25,433 bases of DNA from the NCBI GenBank assembly GCA_937894515.1, contig CALCRH010000330.1, positions 1 through 25,433 on the forward strand. Direction: 5' to 3'. A program made the position numbers and the translations under genes. The notes under the pieces were generated by a model. It had not been told where the DNA came from. It made no database searches and saw nothing but the letters and a program-made list of their open reading frames with translations. Of the stretch, positions 14,785-22,935 are shown piece after piece. The stretch's first letter is position 1, and the number at the start of each line of letters is the position of its first letter. Source of the stretch: an uncultured Clostridia bacterium (lineage in GTDB: Bacteria > Bacillota > Clostridia > Oscillospirales > Oscillospiraceae).

Positions 14785-17064
14785 TTACCGCGGGCGAATC
14801 TTCTGTCTTGTTTCAAGATTATTGGTAATATAGCCTTGTTCTCGTAGACCATTGACAATCTCTGAATATATATCACGCCCTTGTGGGTCTTTGACGGTAA
14901 TAATCAACACAAATTCTTGCGCAGGCACCACTAATCCATTCCTGGGTGTCATATCAATACGAATCTTCCAACCTTCACCCGCTTTGATACCTTTTTCACT
15001 AATTTTTCTGTAATAAGACTTAATTGGGCTCCATTTAAACCCATTCTCTACACGGGCCTGTTCGAATTTTTCGTCCCAGGTTGATTCCAATGGTACACAG
15101 CCTTTAAACTCTAATTTTCCAGATTTTGAAATATGGTACATGCCAAAACTTGCATCTATATTTGTTCTGCAATACTCTCTCCCATAGCGATCATCTAATA
15201 TGGGATTATATGCTAATGTCATTCCAATCTCTCCATAACACTTGCCATCACGAATAAGTGATTTAGGATATGGAAAATTAAACATCTCCAGGTGTGTGCC
15301 TTGTGATATTTTCTGACGAAAAACCAGTGTGATTTCTTCTTGGCTACAGTGCAAAATATCTTGCACATCAGTGGTTGGCATTCCAAATCCATAGTACTTG
15401 ATATTATCGGGATTCTGCTCAATGCTATCTCTGGAATTCATTCTTGCAGAATGGATTATCATCGCTTTGGCCAAAAGCATATCCCTTTCCACCATCGCAT
15501 CATAGACAGAAGCAAATTTTTGAACAATACGCGGAGTCGAATAACTGGTTCCTATCCCTTCTATGACTTTTCCAAAAATATCTAACCCTTTCATTCCAAT
15601 TCCCGAGATGTTGTAGTCCCTTGATATGTTGCCACCGTAATCCACCACATCCGGTTTAATGATATAGTTTGCGCCGGGTCCTCTGCGGCTAAAGGGTGCA
15701 GGTTCATTTCTTTTCACAATGGAATCATCTGAGTCATATAGAGCAATTGCACCTACTGTAATAGCACGCACAGAATCAGCCGGAGAAATAATGCGGTCTC
15801 GATCGTGCATATCACCTTGTGGCGGCCATTCTCTCAGCGGCGGCTTTTTTAGATTTCCACTTGAAACAAACATTTGAACTTGATATTTATCCTGAATATA
15901 ATCCAAGAATACGCCTAAATCTGACATAGAACCATTGCAAACTTTGCTTTCGATTCCCAATGATAAATTCCATATTTTTGTAGACGCTGAATACTTCTCC
16001 ATCACCTCTTCAATTATTTCCATGAGGCTTTCTTCGCTAATTGTATCCGTAGGGCCAAACTTCGGGTCGCCATTTGGAATTGCTACAATATCAACAAAGC
16101 GAAATCGTTGTGTAGCAGATGCCGCAATCTCATTTAATTTATTCCCGTATTGTATTGTTGAGGCAATAAAAGTTGCATGGCTATGATTTTGATATCCTTC
16201 TGCAACGTAGGTTTCTCTACTCTCTATATATGGGCTGAGGAACGGGTTGTCATCACTAATGCCGCCATCAATAATACCGATGTTAATATTACCCTCGTAA
16301 AAGTCAGTATCAAGCAAATCCTTTAAATCACTATTTTCGAATTCAGACAACGGAAGGGAATACTCCTGAAAAAAATCCACAGATTTGACACCGTTGATAG
16401 CAGCGATTCTTTCTATATCTTCAAATGATTCAACTTGGACCTTAATATACTTTATCTGATCACCATATGTGATGAGTTCATGCTTTTCGGAAAAACCCAA
16501 TGCGGTCAGCTTTCCCATTATGTAGCCTAAAATCTGGACATTATCGAGTTCATCATCAAAATCGAAAAATTTAACTTTAATCTTTCCTTTAACCTCATCA
16601 AATTTTCCTTGCTCTGAGATTTCAGATAACTCTGAAGATATTTTTTCTTCTGGGCGAATTGGCTGAATATCTGAAACTGCAGTCAAATTCGCTTTAAACT
16701 TCTGTGAAGGAGGGTTATTCACTAATTCTATGGTTTCTCGAATAGTTCTCTTTGTAACCTTGATGTAAATCTCATCCAAGTCTTCACTACCAATTATATG
16801 GCAACAACGGCATAAATCATTTGGCTTGTGGGATTTTGCAATTGCTTCTGGCTTAACTGTAATTTTGCCAACTGCTGGAATTAATTCATTTTCTTGAAAG
16901 ATATCTTCATAGAACGTCAAAATATCATTAAATTTCCCAACAATACTTTCTTGCAACGCTGGGGTAACCTCTCCAAAAAATTTTATTTTACCACCACCTC
17001 TGTTGGGTTGTGTATCTGCGGCTTTTTGTAACACTAACTTAATGGGAAGTTTTTTCTCACTCAT
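14785..17064 (-). CDS. ietS: IetS-like S8 (subtilisin-type) serine protease
   Basis: A 759-aa protein with an N-terminal region of about 255 residues (including AIAKSHKPNDL and CRCC at 85-88) and an S8 peptidase domain about 260-600. The triad is intact: D266 in GIIDGG, H296 in HATFIAS, S507 in GTSYSTP; the oxyanion Asn is N404 in SSGN. There is no signal peptide, so it should be cytosolic, unlike secreted subtilisins. A beta-rich region of about 150 residues follows. The N-terminal AKSHKP block and the pairing with an AAA ATPase match IetS, the protease toxin of the IetAS system, first known from an Agrobacterium Ti plasmid as a toxin-antitoxin pair and later found to resist phage. It overlaps ietA by 4 bp (ATGA). 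The S8 fold is certain; the IetS identity rests on architecture and gene order. Confidence 0.85.
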   Translation of the reverse strand: MSEKKLPIKLVLQKAADTQPNRGGGKIKFFGEVTPALQESIVGKFNDILTFYEDIFQENELIPAVGKITVKPEAIAKSHKPNDLCRCCHIIGSEDLDEIYIKVTKRTIRETIELVNNPPSQKFKANLTAVSDIQPIRPEEKISSELSEISEQGKFDEVKGKIKVKFFDFDDELDNVQILGYIMGKLTALGFSEKHELITYGDQIKYIKVQVESFEDIERIAAINGVKSVDFFQEYSLPLSEFENSDLKDLLDTDFYEGNINIGIIDGGISDDNPFLSPYIESRETYVAEGYQNHSHATFIASTIQYGNKLNEIAASATQRFRFVDIVAIPNGDPKFGPTDTISEESLMEIIEEVMEKYSASTKIWNLSLGIESKVCNGSMSDLGVFLDYIQDKYQVQMFVSSGNLKKPPLREWPPQGDMHDRDRIISPADSVRAITVGAIALYDSDDSIVKRNEPAPFSRRGPGANYIIKPDVVDYGGNISRDYNISGIGMKGLDIFGKVIEGIGTSYSTPRIVQKFASVYDAMVERDMLLAKAMIIHSARMNSRDSIEQNPDNIKYYGFGMPTTDVQDILHCSQEEITLVFRQKISQGTHLEMFNFPYPKSLIRDGKCYGEIGMTLAYNPILDDRYGREYCRTNIDASFGMYHISKSGKLEFKGCVPLESTWDEKFEQARVENGFKWSPIKSYYRKISEKGIKAGEGWKIRIDMTPRNGLVVPAQEFVLIITVKDPQGRDIYSEIVNGLREQGYITNNLETRQKIRPR

Positions 17065-18194
17065 ACTTCATCAGACTCCTTAATAAGTTTCTGCATTGTT
17101 GTTTTGGAACTCCCCAAAATCTCTGCAATGTTCTGTAAGCTAAAAACCTTGCTATCACAGTTTCGCAAAAACTTTCCTTTTAATTTTAGAATCTCTCTTG
17201 CATTGCTGATATTCTGCGGGAGAATATTTTTATATATAAATAGTTCCTCATAAATATTGTTCTTCGAGAAGTCATTCCCGTGAATTATTGCATTTCTGAA
17301 AGCTTTTTTCACAATTTCTTCAATATCCGCACCACTTAGTCCTTGAAACGCAACCGCCATTTCTTTCTTTTCTTTTGTTGAAAGGACTTCTGATTCACTT
17401 GTGAACAGGTCAATCATTTTTATGATCGCATCTTCATCTGGCAATTCTATTTCCAATTTATAATCAAATCGTCGCCAAACCGCAGGATCTAAGAGTTGCT
17501 CATGGTTTGTGGCAGCTAATAATATGCTATCACTACTAATGGCATCCACATTCTGTAACAAGCTATTAACGACGCGCTTAAGTTCTCCTAACTCATTACT
17601 ATCATCCCTTGCTTTCGCAATGGCATCAAATTCATCTAAGAATAAAACGCACGGGGTCTTTTGAGAATATTCAAAGAGTGACCGAATATTTTTTGCCGTT
17701 GTCCCTAAATATGACGATATGAGACTATCTAACCGAGCAACAATTAATGGCAAGTTAAGTTGCTTTGCAACTAAATACGCACATTTGGTCTTCCCACACC
17801 CAGGAGGTCCATACAGCAATAACGTATTTGGAACACCAATTCCCATTAAGTTTAGCTTGTCGGCATTTTTATAGCTCAATATAAAAGAGTTAAGTTTATC
17901 TTCATTGCTTTTTGAGAGAATAACATCAGCGTTATTTTCATTTGGATAGACCACATCAGCAAGAGAAACCCTTGATTCACTATCAACAGGAACAGGGAAG
18001 TCACTCGAAACTCCCATTGCTGTCAACGTTGCCTCTTTTTGTGCTTCAAGCATTTTTCTAAACTTACTCGCAGCGCGCATTTCATTATCTTCTTCAAGTT
18101 TTTCAACAAGTTGTTTTGTGTAATTCATAACTTTAAGCTGATCATGCCTTAATGCACCCTCAACAATTCTTCCAATTTCTATTGAATACTTCAT
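17061..18194 (-). CDS. ietA: IetA-like AAA ATPase
   Basis: A 377-aa AAA ATPase. Residues 1-60 are helical, perhaps a substrate or partner domain. Walker A is GPPGCGKT (129-136), Walker B VLFLDE (183-188, D187/E188), sensor 1 N230 in LAATN, and the arginine finger R241/R242 in WRRFD. The lid domain (GLSGADIEEIV) follows. The last 25 residues, SLQNIAEILGSSKTTMQKLI, read like a helix-turn-helix, suggesting DNA binding and self-regulation. In IetAS systems the ATPase restrains or directs the S8 protease; here it is the upstream gene and overlaps ietS by 4 bp. The ATG at 18194 is chosen over an in-frame GTG at 18212 because AGGAGGTG lies seven bases before it. Upstream are a near-consensus promoter and three spaced repeats. 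Confidence 0.87.
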   Translation of the reverse strand: MKYSIEIGRIVEGALRHDQLKVMNYTKQLVEKLEEDNEMRAASKFRKMLEAQKEATLTAMGVSSDFPVPVDSESRVSLADVVYPNENNADVILSKSNEDKLNSFILSYKNADKLNLMGIGVPNTLLLYGPPGCGKTKCAYLVAKQLNLPLIVARLDSLISSYLGTTAKNIRSLFEYSQKTPCVLFLDEFDAIAKARDDSNELGELKRVVNSLLQNVDAISSDSILLAATNHEQLLDPAVWRRFDYKLEIELPDEDAIIKMIDLFTSESEVLSTKEKKEMAVAFQGLSGADIEEIVKKAFRNAIIHGNDFSKNNIYEELFIYKNILPQNISNAREILKLKGKFLRNCDSKVFSLQNIAEILGSSKTTMQKLIKESDEV

Positions 18195-18213
18195 TTCTGA
18201 CACCTCCTGCACT

Positions 18214-18242
18214 ATTATACCCTGGTTGTTTCCATATGTAAA
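18214..18242 (-). promoter_or_regulatory. ietAS promoter
   Basis: On the minus strand, -35 TTTACA (18237-18242) and a perfect -10 TATAAT (18214-18219) are 17 bp apart, only about 20 bp before the start codon, so the leader is very short and carries little more than AGGAGGT. Confidence 0.85.
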
Positions 18243-18333
18243 GAACGATTTTCAAATATTTCTATATTTTTAACGCAATTTCCAGAACGATATAAGTAGT
18301 AGCTTTGAAATTTTGCTCGTATTTGGGAACGAT
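18243..18333 (-). repeat. Three GAACGAT repeats at exact 42-bp intervals
   Basis: GAACGAT occurs at 18243-18249, 18285-18291 and 18327-18333, each 42 bp from the next, or four helical turns, so all copies face the same side of DNA. The first abuts the -35 box of ietA. The two outer copies extend to GAACGATAT. This looks like a phased array of regulator binding sites. Confidence 0.6.
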
Positions 18334-18525
18334 ATGGTGTGAATGGCAATAGTATTTTGCGGGCTTTACAATATTCTGATTGCTTCCTGCTGGTTATAAG
18401 ATAGTTAAAATATCACAAGACAAGAATTTCGCAACCGATACGCTAAAATGTTAACTTTAAGAAGTTCGCTCCGTCCCCACTATCCACTTCCTCCCCACAA
18501 CCCCTGCCGCCCGTGTCCTTTATAT

Positions 18526-18572
18526 GCCCTTTATCTGTATTTTGATATGTAAAATTAATACATATAAAGGGC
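18526..18572. other. Imperfect inverted repeat with a nested dyad in the ietA/xylR intergenic region
   Basis: GCCCTTTATCTGTATT (18526-18541) pairs with AATACATATAAAGGGC (18557-18572) with one mismatch in 16. The overlapping dyad ATATGTA-AAATTAA-TACATAT (18545-18565) gives an alternative pairing. There is no U tract. The 548 bp between ietA and the ROK gene hold this repeat, the ietAS promoter, its spaced repeats and the following terminator; I see nothing in 18334-18525. Confidence 0.5.
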
Positions 18573-18648
18573 AATATATAGGATTCTGCGGGGAACGCGT
18601 CAAGAACGGCTCTGGAGAATTTGAAAATTTCGTAACCATAATAATAAC

Positions 18649-18693
18649 AAAAGTTCCGGAATATGCGTATTTTACGCATATTCCGGAACTTTT
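18649..18693. terminator. Very strong terminator downstream of the ROK gene
   Basis: A perfect 21-bp stem (18649-18669 with 18673-18693) around a TTT loop; the inner part reads GTTCCGGAATATGCG and its complement. A and T tracts at the ends make it work both ways. It ends the ROK gene and insulates the sugar locus from the accessory island. Confidence 0.92.
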
Positions 18694-18743
18694 TATTTAG
18701 CCTCGCGAATGGCATTCAAGAGGTCAGGAGTTTTTTATTTCAT

Positions 18744-19892
18744 CTATATGGTGTCGATGAACTGCTTCACATAGTACAATGCCGCACCAAGGGGGGTGTG
18801 GTGACTTTTCAAAAGGCTCAACTGGACAAAGTCGGCATTCTCCTCGAAGGGGTTGCCCTCGGCCACATATTGCCGGAGCTGGGGCAGCCAGGGTTCCATA
18901 TACTCCCCCAGAAAGCCGCCCAGGATCACGTCGCAGTCCAGCGCCATATTGATGCTGTTGATGCCCACTGCCAGATGCCGCAGAATATCCTCCCACAGAG
19001 CCGCATACTCTGTATTGCCGGCGGCCAGCTCCCGGAAAAATTCATCCAGCGTCAGCCCAAGATCGTCGCTGATCCGTCGGGCGGAGCAATAGGCCTCCAG
19101 ACAGCCCCGCTGTCCGCACTCGCACAGTCTGCCGTTGTACTCCACCTGGATGTGGCCGAACTCGCTGCTGTGGTTGTGGTTGCCGTTGTGGAGTTGGCTG
19201 CCCAGCAGCAGAGACCCGCCGACGCCGTTGCCCAAAAACAGGTAGGCCTGAGTGTTGTGCGTTTTTTCGCCCCGACTCTCCGTCCGCAAAAACCACTCCA
19301 TGTAGCCGCTGCAGGTACCGTCGTTCTGCACCTGTACGGGATAGGGGATACTCTCCTGCAAATTTCGCAGACTGACATTCTTCATATGCAGAGTAGGGGC
19401 GAACACCAGGGAGCGCTGTCCTGCGCTGATCACACCGGGGAATGCAATGCCCACCCCCAGGAGCTTTTGCCGATCTATGTGGTTTTCGTCCAGAAAGGCC
19501 TCCAGCTCTGGCGCCAGAAAGCGCACAAAGCTGTCAAAATCCGTGCCGAACTGTCGACGGATGCTGCGGTAGCACAGCTCCTGCAAGCGCAGATCCACCA
19601 CGGCGAAGCGTACATAGCTGCTGGCCACATAGATGCTGATGGCCAACCGGGCGTTGGGTACGATGTCCAGCCCCATGGCTCGCCGCCCGCCGGTGGAGAG
19701 TTGTTCACCGGAAAAGCCCACCAGTCCGGCGTCCATCAATTCTGTCAGATTTTGATAGACGGTGGGCAGACTCAGACCCATCTCCTGGGCGATGGTCTGC
19801 TTGGAGCAAAAGCCCTGGTGTCGGTAAAGATATTGATAGATCGCACTGCGGGTCTGTTTTCGCCGTTCTGTAATATTCGTGTTCAGATCCAT
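18744..19892 (-). CDS. xylR: ROK family transcriptional regulator, XylR-type
   Basis: A 382-aa protein. Residues 8-65 are an N-terminal winged helix (SKQTIAQEMGLSLPTVYQNL), then a ROK sugar-binding domain: LGVGIAFPGVIS, GNGVGGSLLLG and SSEFGHIQV. The zinc motif CECGQRGCLE (C257, C259, C264 with H247) is intact. ROK repressors of this XylR/NagC form release DNA when the sugar binds. It is divergent from the sugar ABC operon ending in xylB, so it most likely represses that operon in the absence of xylose; the exact ligand is inference. The start at 19892 is preferred over one at 20003 because GAGGTATCC precedes it and residues before it look random and would run over the promoter. Confidence 0.88.
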   Translation of the reverse strand: MDLNTNITERRKQTRSAIYQYLYRHQGFCSKQTIAQEMGLSLPTVYQNLTELMDAGLVGFSGEQLSTGGRRAMGLDIVPNARLAISIYVASSYVRFAVVDLRLQELCYRSIRRQFGTDFDSFVRFLAPELEAFLDENHIDRQKLLGVGIAFPGVISAGQRSLVFAPTLHMKNVSLRNLQESIPYPVQVQNDGTCSGYMEWFLRTESRGEKTHNTQAYLFLGNGVGGSLLLGSQLHNGNHNHSSEFGHIQVEYNGRLCECGQRGCLEAYCSARRISDDLGLTLDEFFRELAAGNTEYAALWEDILRHLAVGINSINMALDCDVILGGFLGEYMEPWLPQLRQYVAEGNPFEENADFVQLSLLKSHHTPLGAALYYVKQFIDTI

Positions 19893-19911
19893 AGGATACC
19901 TCAATTTATTC

Positions 19912-20011
19912 GCACAACTTTTATATAACTTTGCTTCCAAGATTAACACATTTAAAAAAATAGTCAATGCGTTTTTACATTTATCAAATTTGCTTTTTTT
20001 CAAAGTTGTGC
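19912..20011. promoter_or_regulatory. Widely spaced inverted repeat with the xylR promoter inside
   Basis: GCACAACTTT (19912-19921) recurs perfectly inverted as AAAGTTGTGC (20002-20011), 90 bp centre to centre, suggesting two sites bridged by a DNA loop. Between them on the minus strand are -35 TTGACT (19962-19967) and -10 TAATCT (19940-19945), 16 bp apart, which drive xylR. The left copy would lie just after its transcription start. Confidence 0.6.
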
Positions 20012-20079
20012 AAAACAGACAGTTAAAAGGAGGAAAATTTGCCAGTTTTACAAAAAAGTCCGTATAGAGAAAAAAAGAA

Positions 20080-20133
20080 TTGACTTTTATTAAGTATCTT
20101 TATAAAATTACTTTATGGAAGTGTACACTTCCA
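20080..20133 (+). promoter_or_regulatory. Sugar operon promoter and perfect 18-bp palindrome
   Basis: -35 TTGACT (20080-20085) and -10 TAAAAT (20103-20108) are 17 bp apart. The perfect palindrome TGGAAGTGTACACTTCCA (20116-20133) covers the expected transcription start and is the best candidate XylR operator. Its half TGGAAG also occurs on the minus strand at about 19933-19938, by the xylR -10 box. The centre lacks the CG of catabolite-response elements. Confidence 0.7.
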
Positions 20134-20173
20134 AATTCACCCCGCAAGGGGAATCAAAAAAGGAGAACACAAA

Positions 20174-21277
20174 ATGAAAAAGTTTCTTGCATTGATGCTG
20201 GCTCTGGTCATGGCTCTGGCCCTGGTCGCCTGCGGTCAGGAAGCTGCTCCCGCTGATGATGCTGCCGAGAGCAATCTGGTTGGCGTTTCCATGCCCACCA
20301 AGGATCTGCAGCGTTGGAATCAGGATGGCGACAACATGAAGTCCCAGCTGGAGGCTGCCGGCTATGAGGTCGACCTGCAGTACGGTGCTAACGACATTCA
20401 GCAGCAGGTTTCTCAGATCGAGAACATGATCGCTAACGGCTGCAAGGTCCTGGTTATCGCTGCTATCGATGGTGACTCTCTGGGCACCGTCCTGGCACAG
20501 GCCAAGGAAGCTGGCATCCCCGTCATCGCTTATGACCGTCTGATCATGAACTCCGACGCTGTTACCTACTATGCCACTTTCGATAACTGGCTGGTTGGTG
20601 TGAAGCAGGGCGAGTTCATCGAGGCTCAGCTGGATCTGGCTAACGCCAGTGACAAGGTCTTCAACATCGAGTACATCACCGGTGACCCCGGCGACAACAA
20701 CATCAACTTCTTCTTCGATGGCGCTATGAGCGTCCTGCAGAAGTATGTCGATGCCGGCACTCTGGTTTGCCCCTCCGGTCAGGAAGCTACCCTGAAGGCT
20801 GACGGCAGCTATGATAAGGCTGTTGTTGCTACCGCTAACTGGGCTACCGATGCTGCCCAGGCTCGTTTCGAGAACATCCTGGCTTCCTACTATGCTGATG
20901 GCACTCAGCTGGATGCTGTTCTGGCTTCCAACGACTCCACCGCTTGCGGTGTTGAGGGTGCTCTGGATGCTTCCTACACCGGCGAGTGGCCCGTCATCAC
21001 CGGTCAGGACTGCGATATCGCTATCATGAAGAACCTGATCGATGGCAAGCAGGGCATGTCCGTGTTCAAAGACACCCGTACCCTGGCTGAGAAGGTCGTC
21101 GGCATGGTCGACTCTCTGATGAAGGGTGAGGAGCCCGAGATCAACGATACCAAGACCTATGACAATGGCACTGGCATCATCCCCAGCTACCTGTGCGAGC
21201 CCGTGGCCTGCACCGCTGATAACTATCAGGAGCTGCTGATCGATTCCGGTTACTACACCATGGATCAGATTGGCTGA
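20174..21277 (+). CDS. chvE: ChvE-type monosaccharide-binding lipoprotein
   Basis: A 367-aa extracytoplasmic sugar-binding protein. A signal peptide of 19 residues ends in the lipobox LVAC, so C20 would be lipidated and the protein tethered outside the membrane. The mature part is a type I periplasmic-binding fold of the ChvE/XylF kind: NLVGVSMPTKDLQRWNQDGD at the start, LVIAAIDGDSLGTVLAQAK, IPVIAYDRLI and LASNDSTACG. The Trp, Asp and Asn residues of the sugar pocket are present in these blocks. It delivers xylose, glucose, galactose or related sugars to MmsAB. AAAGGAG precedes the ATG. Its codons are strikingly uniform (GCT, CTG, GGT), as in highly expressed genes, and a GC-rich hairpin after it fits the excess of binding protein over transporter. 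Confidence 0.93.
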   Translation: MKKFLALMLALVMALALVACGQEAAPADDAAESNLVGVSMPTKDLQRWNQDGDNMKSQLEAAGYEVDLQYGANDIQQQVSQIENMIANGCKVLVIAAIDGDSLGTVLAQAKEAGIPVIAYDRLIMNSDAVTYYATFDNWLVGVKQGEFIEAQLDLANASDKVFNIEYITGDPGDNNINFFFDGAMSVLQKYVDAGTLVCPSGQEATLKADGSYDKAVVATANWATDAAQARFENILASYYADGTQLDAVLASNDSTACGVEGALDASYTGEWPVITGQDCDIAIMKNLIDGKQGMSVFKDTRTLAEKVVGMVDSLMKGEEPEINDTKTYDNGTGIIPSYLCEPVACTADNYQELLIDSGYYTMDQIG

Positions 21278-21314
21278 TTTAAGCTGAAATTCAACTTAAC
21301 GCCAAACATCTTCG

Positions 21315-21342
21315 GGGCAAGGCGGGTTTTCCCGCCTTGCCC
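21315..21342 (+). terminator. Intra-operon GC-rich hairpin
   Basis: GGGCAAGGCGGG (21315-21326) pairs perfectly with CCCGCCTTGCCC (21331-21342) around TTTT. No U tract follows. Placed between chvE and mmsA, it is likely a 3' stabiliser or partial terminator that keeps chvE mRNA more abundant than the downstream genes. Confidence 0.75.
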
Positions 21343-21378
21343 TGCTTACCATTTATCTGAGAAAACGGAGGCGATATC

Positions 21379-22929
21379 TTGTCGGAAAATTTGCTTGAAA
21401 TGAGAAGTATCACCAAGGAATTCCCGAACATTAAGGCGCTGGATAATGTTACCTTTGAGGTCAAAAAGGGCAGCATCCACGCGCTGGTCGGTGAAAACGG
21501 TGCCGGTAAGTCCACGTTGATGAACGTGCTGAGTGGTATTTATCCTTATGGCACCTATACAGGTGATATCGTGTATGACGGCGAGGTATGCCGCTTCTCT
21601 AAGATCCGCGATAGTGAGGCCAAGGGCATCGTGGTTATCCATCAGGAGCTGGCACTGGTTCCCTACATGACCATCGGTGAAAACATGTTCCTGGGCAATG
21701 AGCGCGGAAAGAAATTTGCCATCAACTGGGATGAAACCTATACTGAGGCAGCCAAATACCTGAAAGTCGTTGGCTTGAACGACTCTCCCCATGAGCTGAT
21801 CAAGGACATCGGCGTGGGCAAGCAGCAGATGGCGGAAATTGCCAAGGCGCTTGCCAAGCATGCTCGTCTGCTGGTGCTGGACGAGCCCACCTCCTCTTTG
21901 AACGAGACAGACTCCCGCGCTCTGCTGGATCTGCTGCTTAAGTTCAAGGAAGAGGGCCTGACCTCTATTATTATTTCTCACAAGCTCAATGAAGTTTCTT
22001 ACGTGGCGGACGATATTACCATCATCCGTGACGGTAAGACCATTGAAACGCTCCACAAGGGCGTGGACGATTTCAGCGAGGAACGCATCATTCGCGGCAT
22101 GGTCGGCCGTGAGATCGCGGACCGTTTTCCCAAGCGTCACGATGTTGCCATCGGCGACAAGGCGCTGGAGGTAGAAAACTGGAACGTTTACCACCCTGTT
22201 TATGCCGGTAAGAAAGTTGTCGACAATGTGTCCTTCCATGTGCGAAAGGGCGAGGTCGTCGGCATTTCCGGATTGATGGGTGCCGGCCGTACGGAACTGG
22301 CCATGAGTATTTTCGGCCACAGTTACGGTACGGATATCAGCGGCTCCCTGAAGATCAATGGAAAAGAAATCAAGCTCCATTCCCCCCGTGAGGCCATTGA
22401 TAACGGCCTTGCATACGTCACCGAGGACCGTAAGGGCAACGGCCTGGTCCTCACCAATCCCATTCGCGTCAACACCACGCTGGCCAACTTGAAGGGCGTG
22501 TCCTCCAAGGGCGGCGTTATTGATCCCGATAAGGAGATCGCCGTAGCCGAGGAATATCGTCAGAAGCTGCGCACCAAGTGTACCAGTATCGAGCAGAACG
22601 TGGGCAAGCTCTCCGGCGGTAATCAGCAGAAGGTGTTGCTGTCCAAGTGGATGTACACCGATCCCGATATCCTCATTTTGGATGAGCCCACCCGTGGTAT
22701 TGATGTGGGTGCCAAGTACGAGATCTATTGCATTATCAACCAGCTGGTAGCGGAGGGGAAATCCGTTATCATGATCTCCTCGGAACTGCCCGAGGTGCTG
22801 GGCATGAGCGACAGAATTTACGTCATGAACGAAGGTCGCTTCGTGGGTGAATTTGCACAGGGTGAAGCAGATCAGGAGAAGATCATGGCCTGCATCATTG
22901 CCTCTGCTGCGAATGACGGAAAGGAGTAA
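21379..22929 (+). CDS. mmsA: Monosaccharide ABC transporter, ATP-binding protein
   Basis: A 516-aa protein with two fused ABC domains, normal for sugar importers of the MmsA/GguA/XylG type. Domain 1 has Walker A GENGAGKST (38-46), a signature-like VGKQQMAEIAKAL and Walker B LVLDEP (D168/E169). Domain 2 has a degenerate Walker A GLMGAGRTE (K replaced by R304, usual for the family), signature LSGGNQQK (411-418) and ILDEP (D435/E436). It powers sugar import through the permease encoded next. The start is a TTG at 21379, well supported by CGGAGG (21366-21371); no in-frame ATG lies nearby upstream, and the first in-frame ATG downstream (MRSITKEF) would lack a ribosome site. It ends 6 bp before mmsB. 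Confidence 0.94.
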   Translation: MSENLLEMRSITKEFPNIKALDNVTFEVKKGSIHALVGENGAGKSTLMNVLSGIYPYGTYTGDIVYDGEVCRFSKIRDSEAKGIVVIHQELALVPYMTIGENMFLGNERGKKFAINWDETYTEAAKYLKVVGLNDSPHELIKDIGVGKQQMAEIAKALAKHARLLVLDEPTSSLNETDSRALLDLLLKFKEEGLTSIIISHKLNEVSYVADDITIIRDGKTIETLHKGVDDFSEERIIRGMVGREIADRFPKRHDVAIGDKALEVENWNVYHPVYAGKKVVDNVSFHVRKGEVVGISGLMGAGRTELAMSIFGHSYGTDISGSLKINGKEIKLHSPREAIDNGLAYVTEDRKGNGLVLTNPIRVNTTLANLKGVSSKGGVIDPDKEIAVAEEYRQKLRTKCTSIEQNVGKLSGGNQQKVLLSKWMYTDPDILILDEPTRGIDVGAKYEIYCIINQLVAEGKSVIMISSELPEVLGMSDRIYVMNEGRFVGEFAQGEADQEKIMACIIASAANDGKE

Positions 22930-22935
22930 AAATAT

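Noticed and set aside
18663..19928. Open frame on the plus strand opposite xylR (421 codons)
   Set aside because: No recognisable domain; the minus strand holds a full ROK protein with zinc motif and proper start.
20026..20083. Possible 14-codon leader peptide (TTG start after AAAGGAGG) before chvE
   Set aside because: It lies upstream of the chvE promoter -35 box and ends inside it, so it would not be on that mRNA; no run of regulatory codons is seen.
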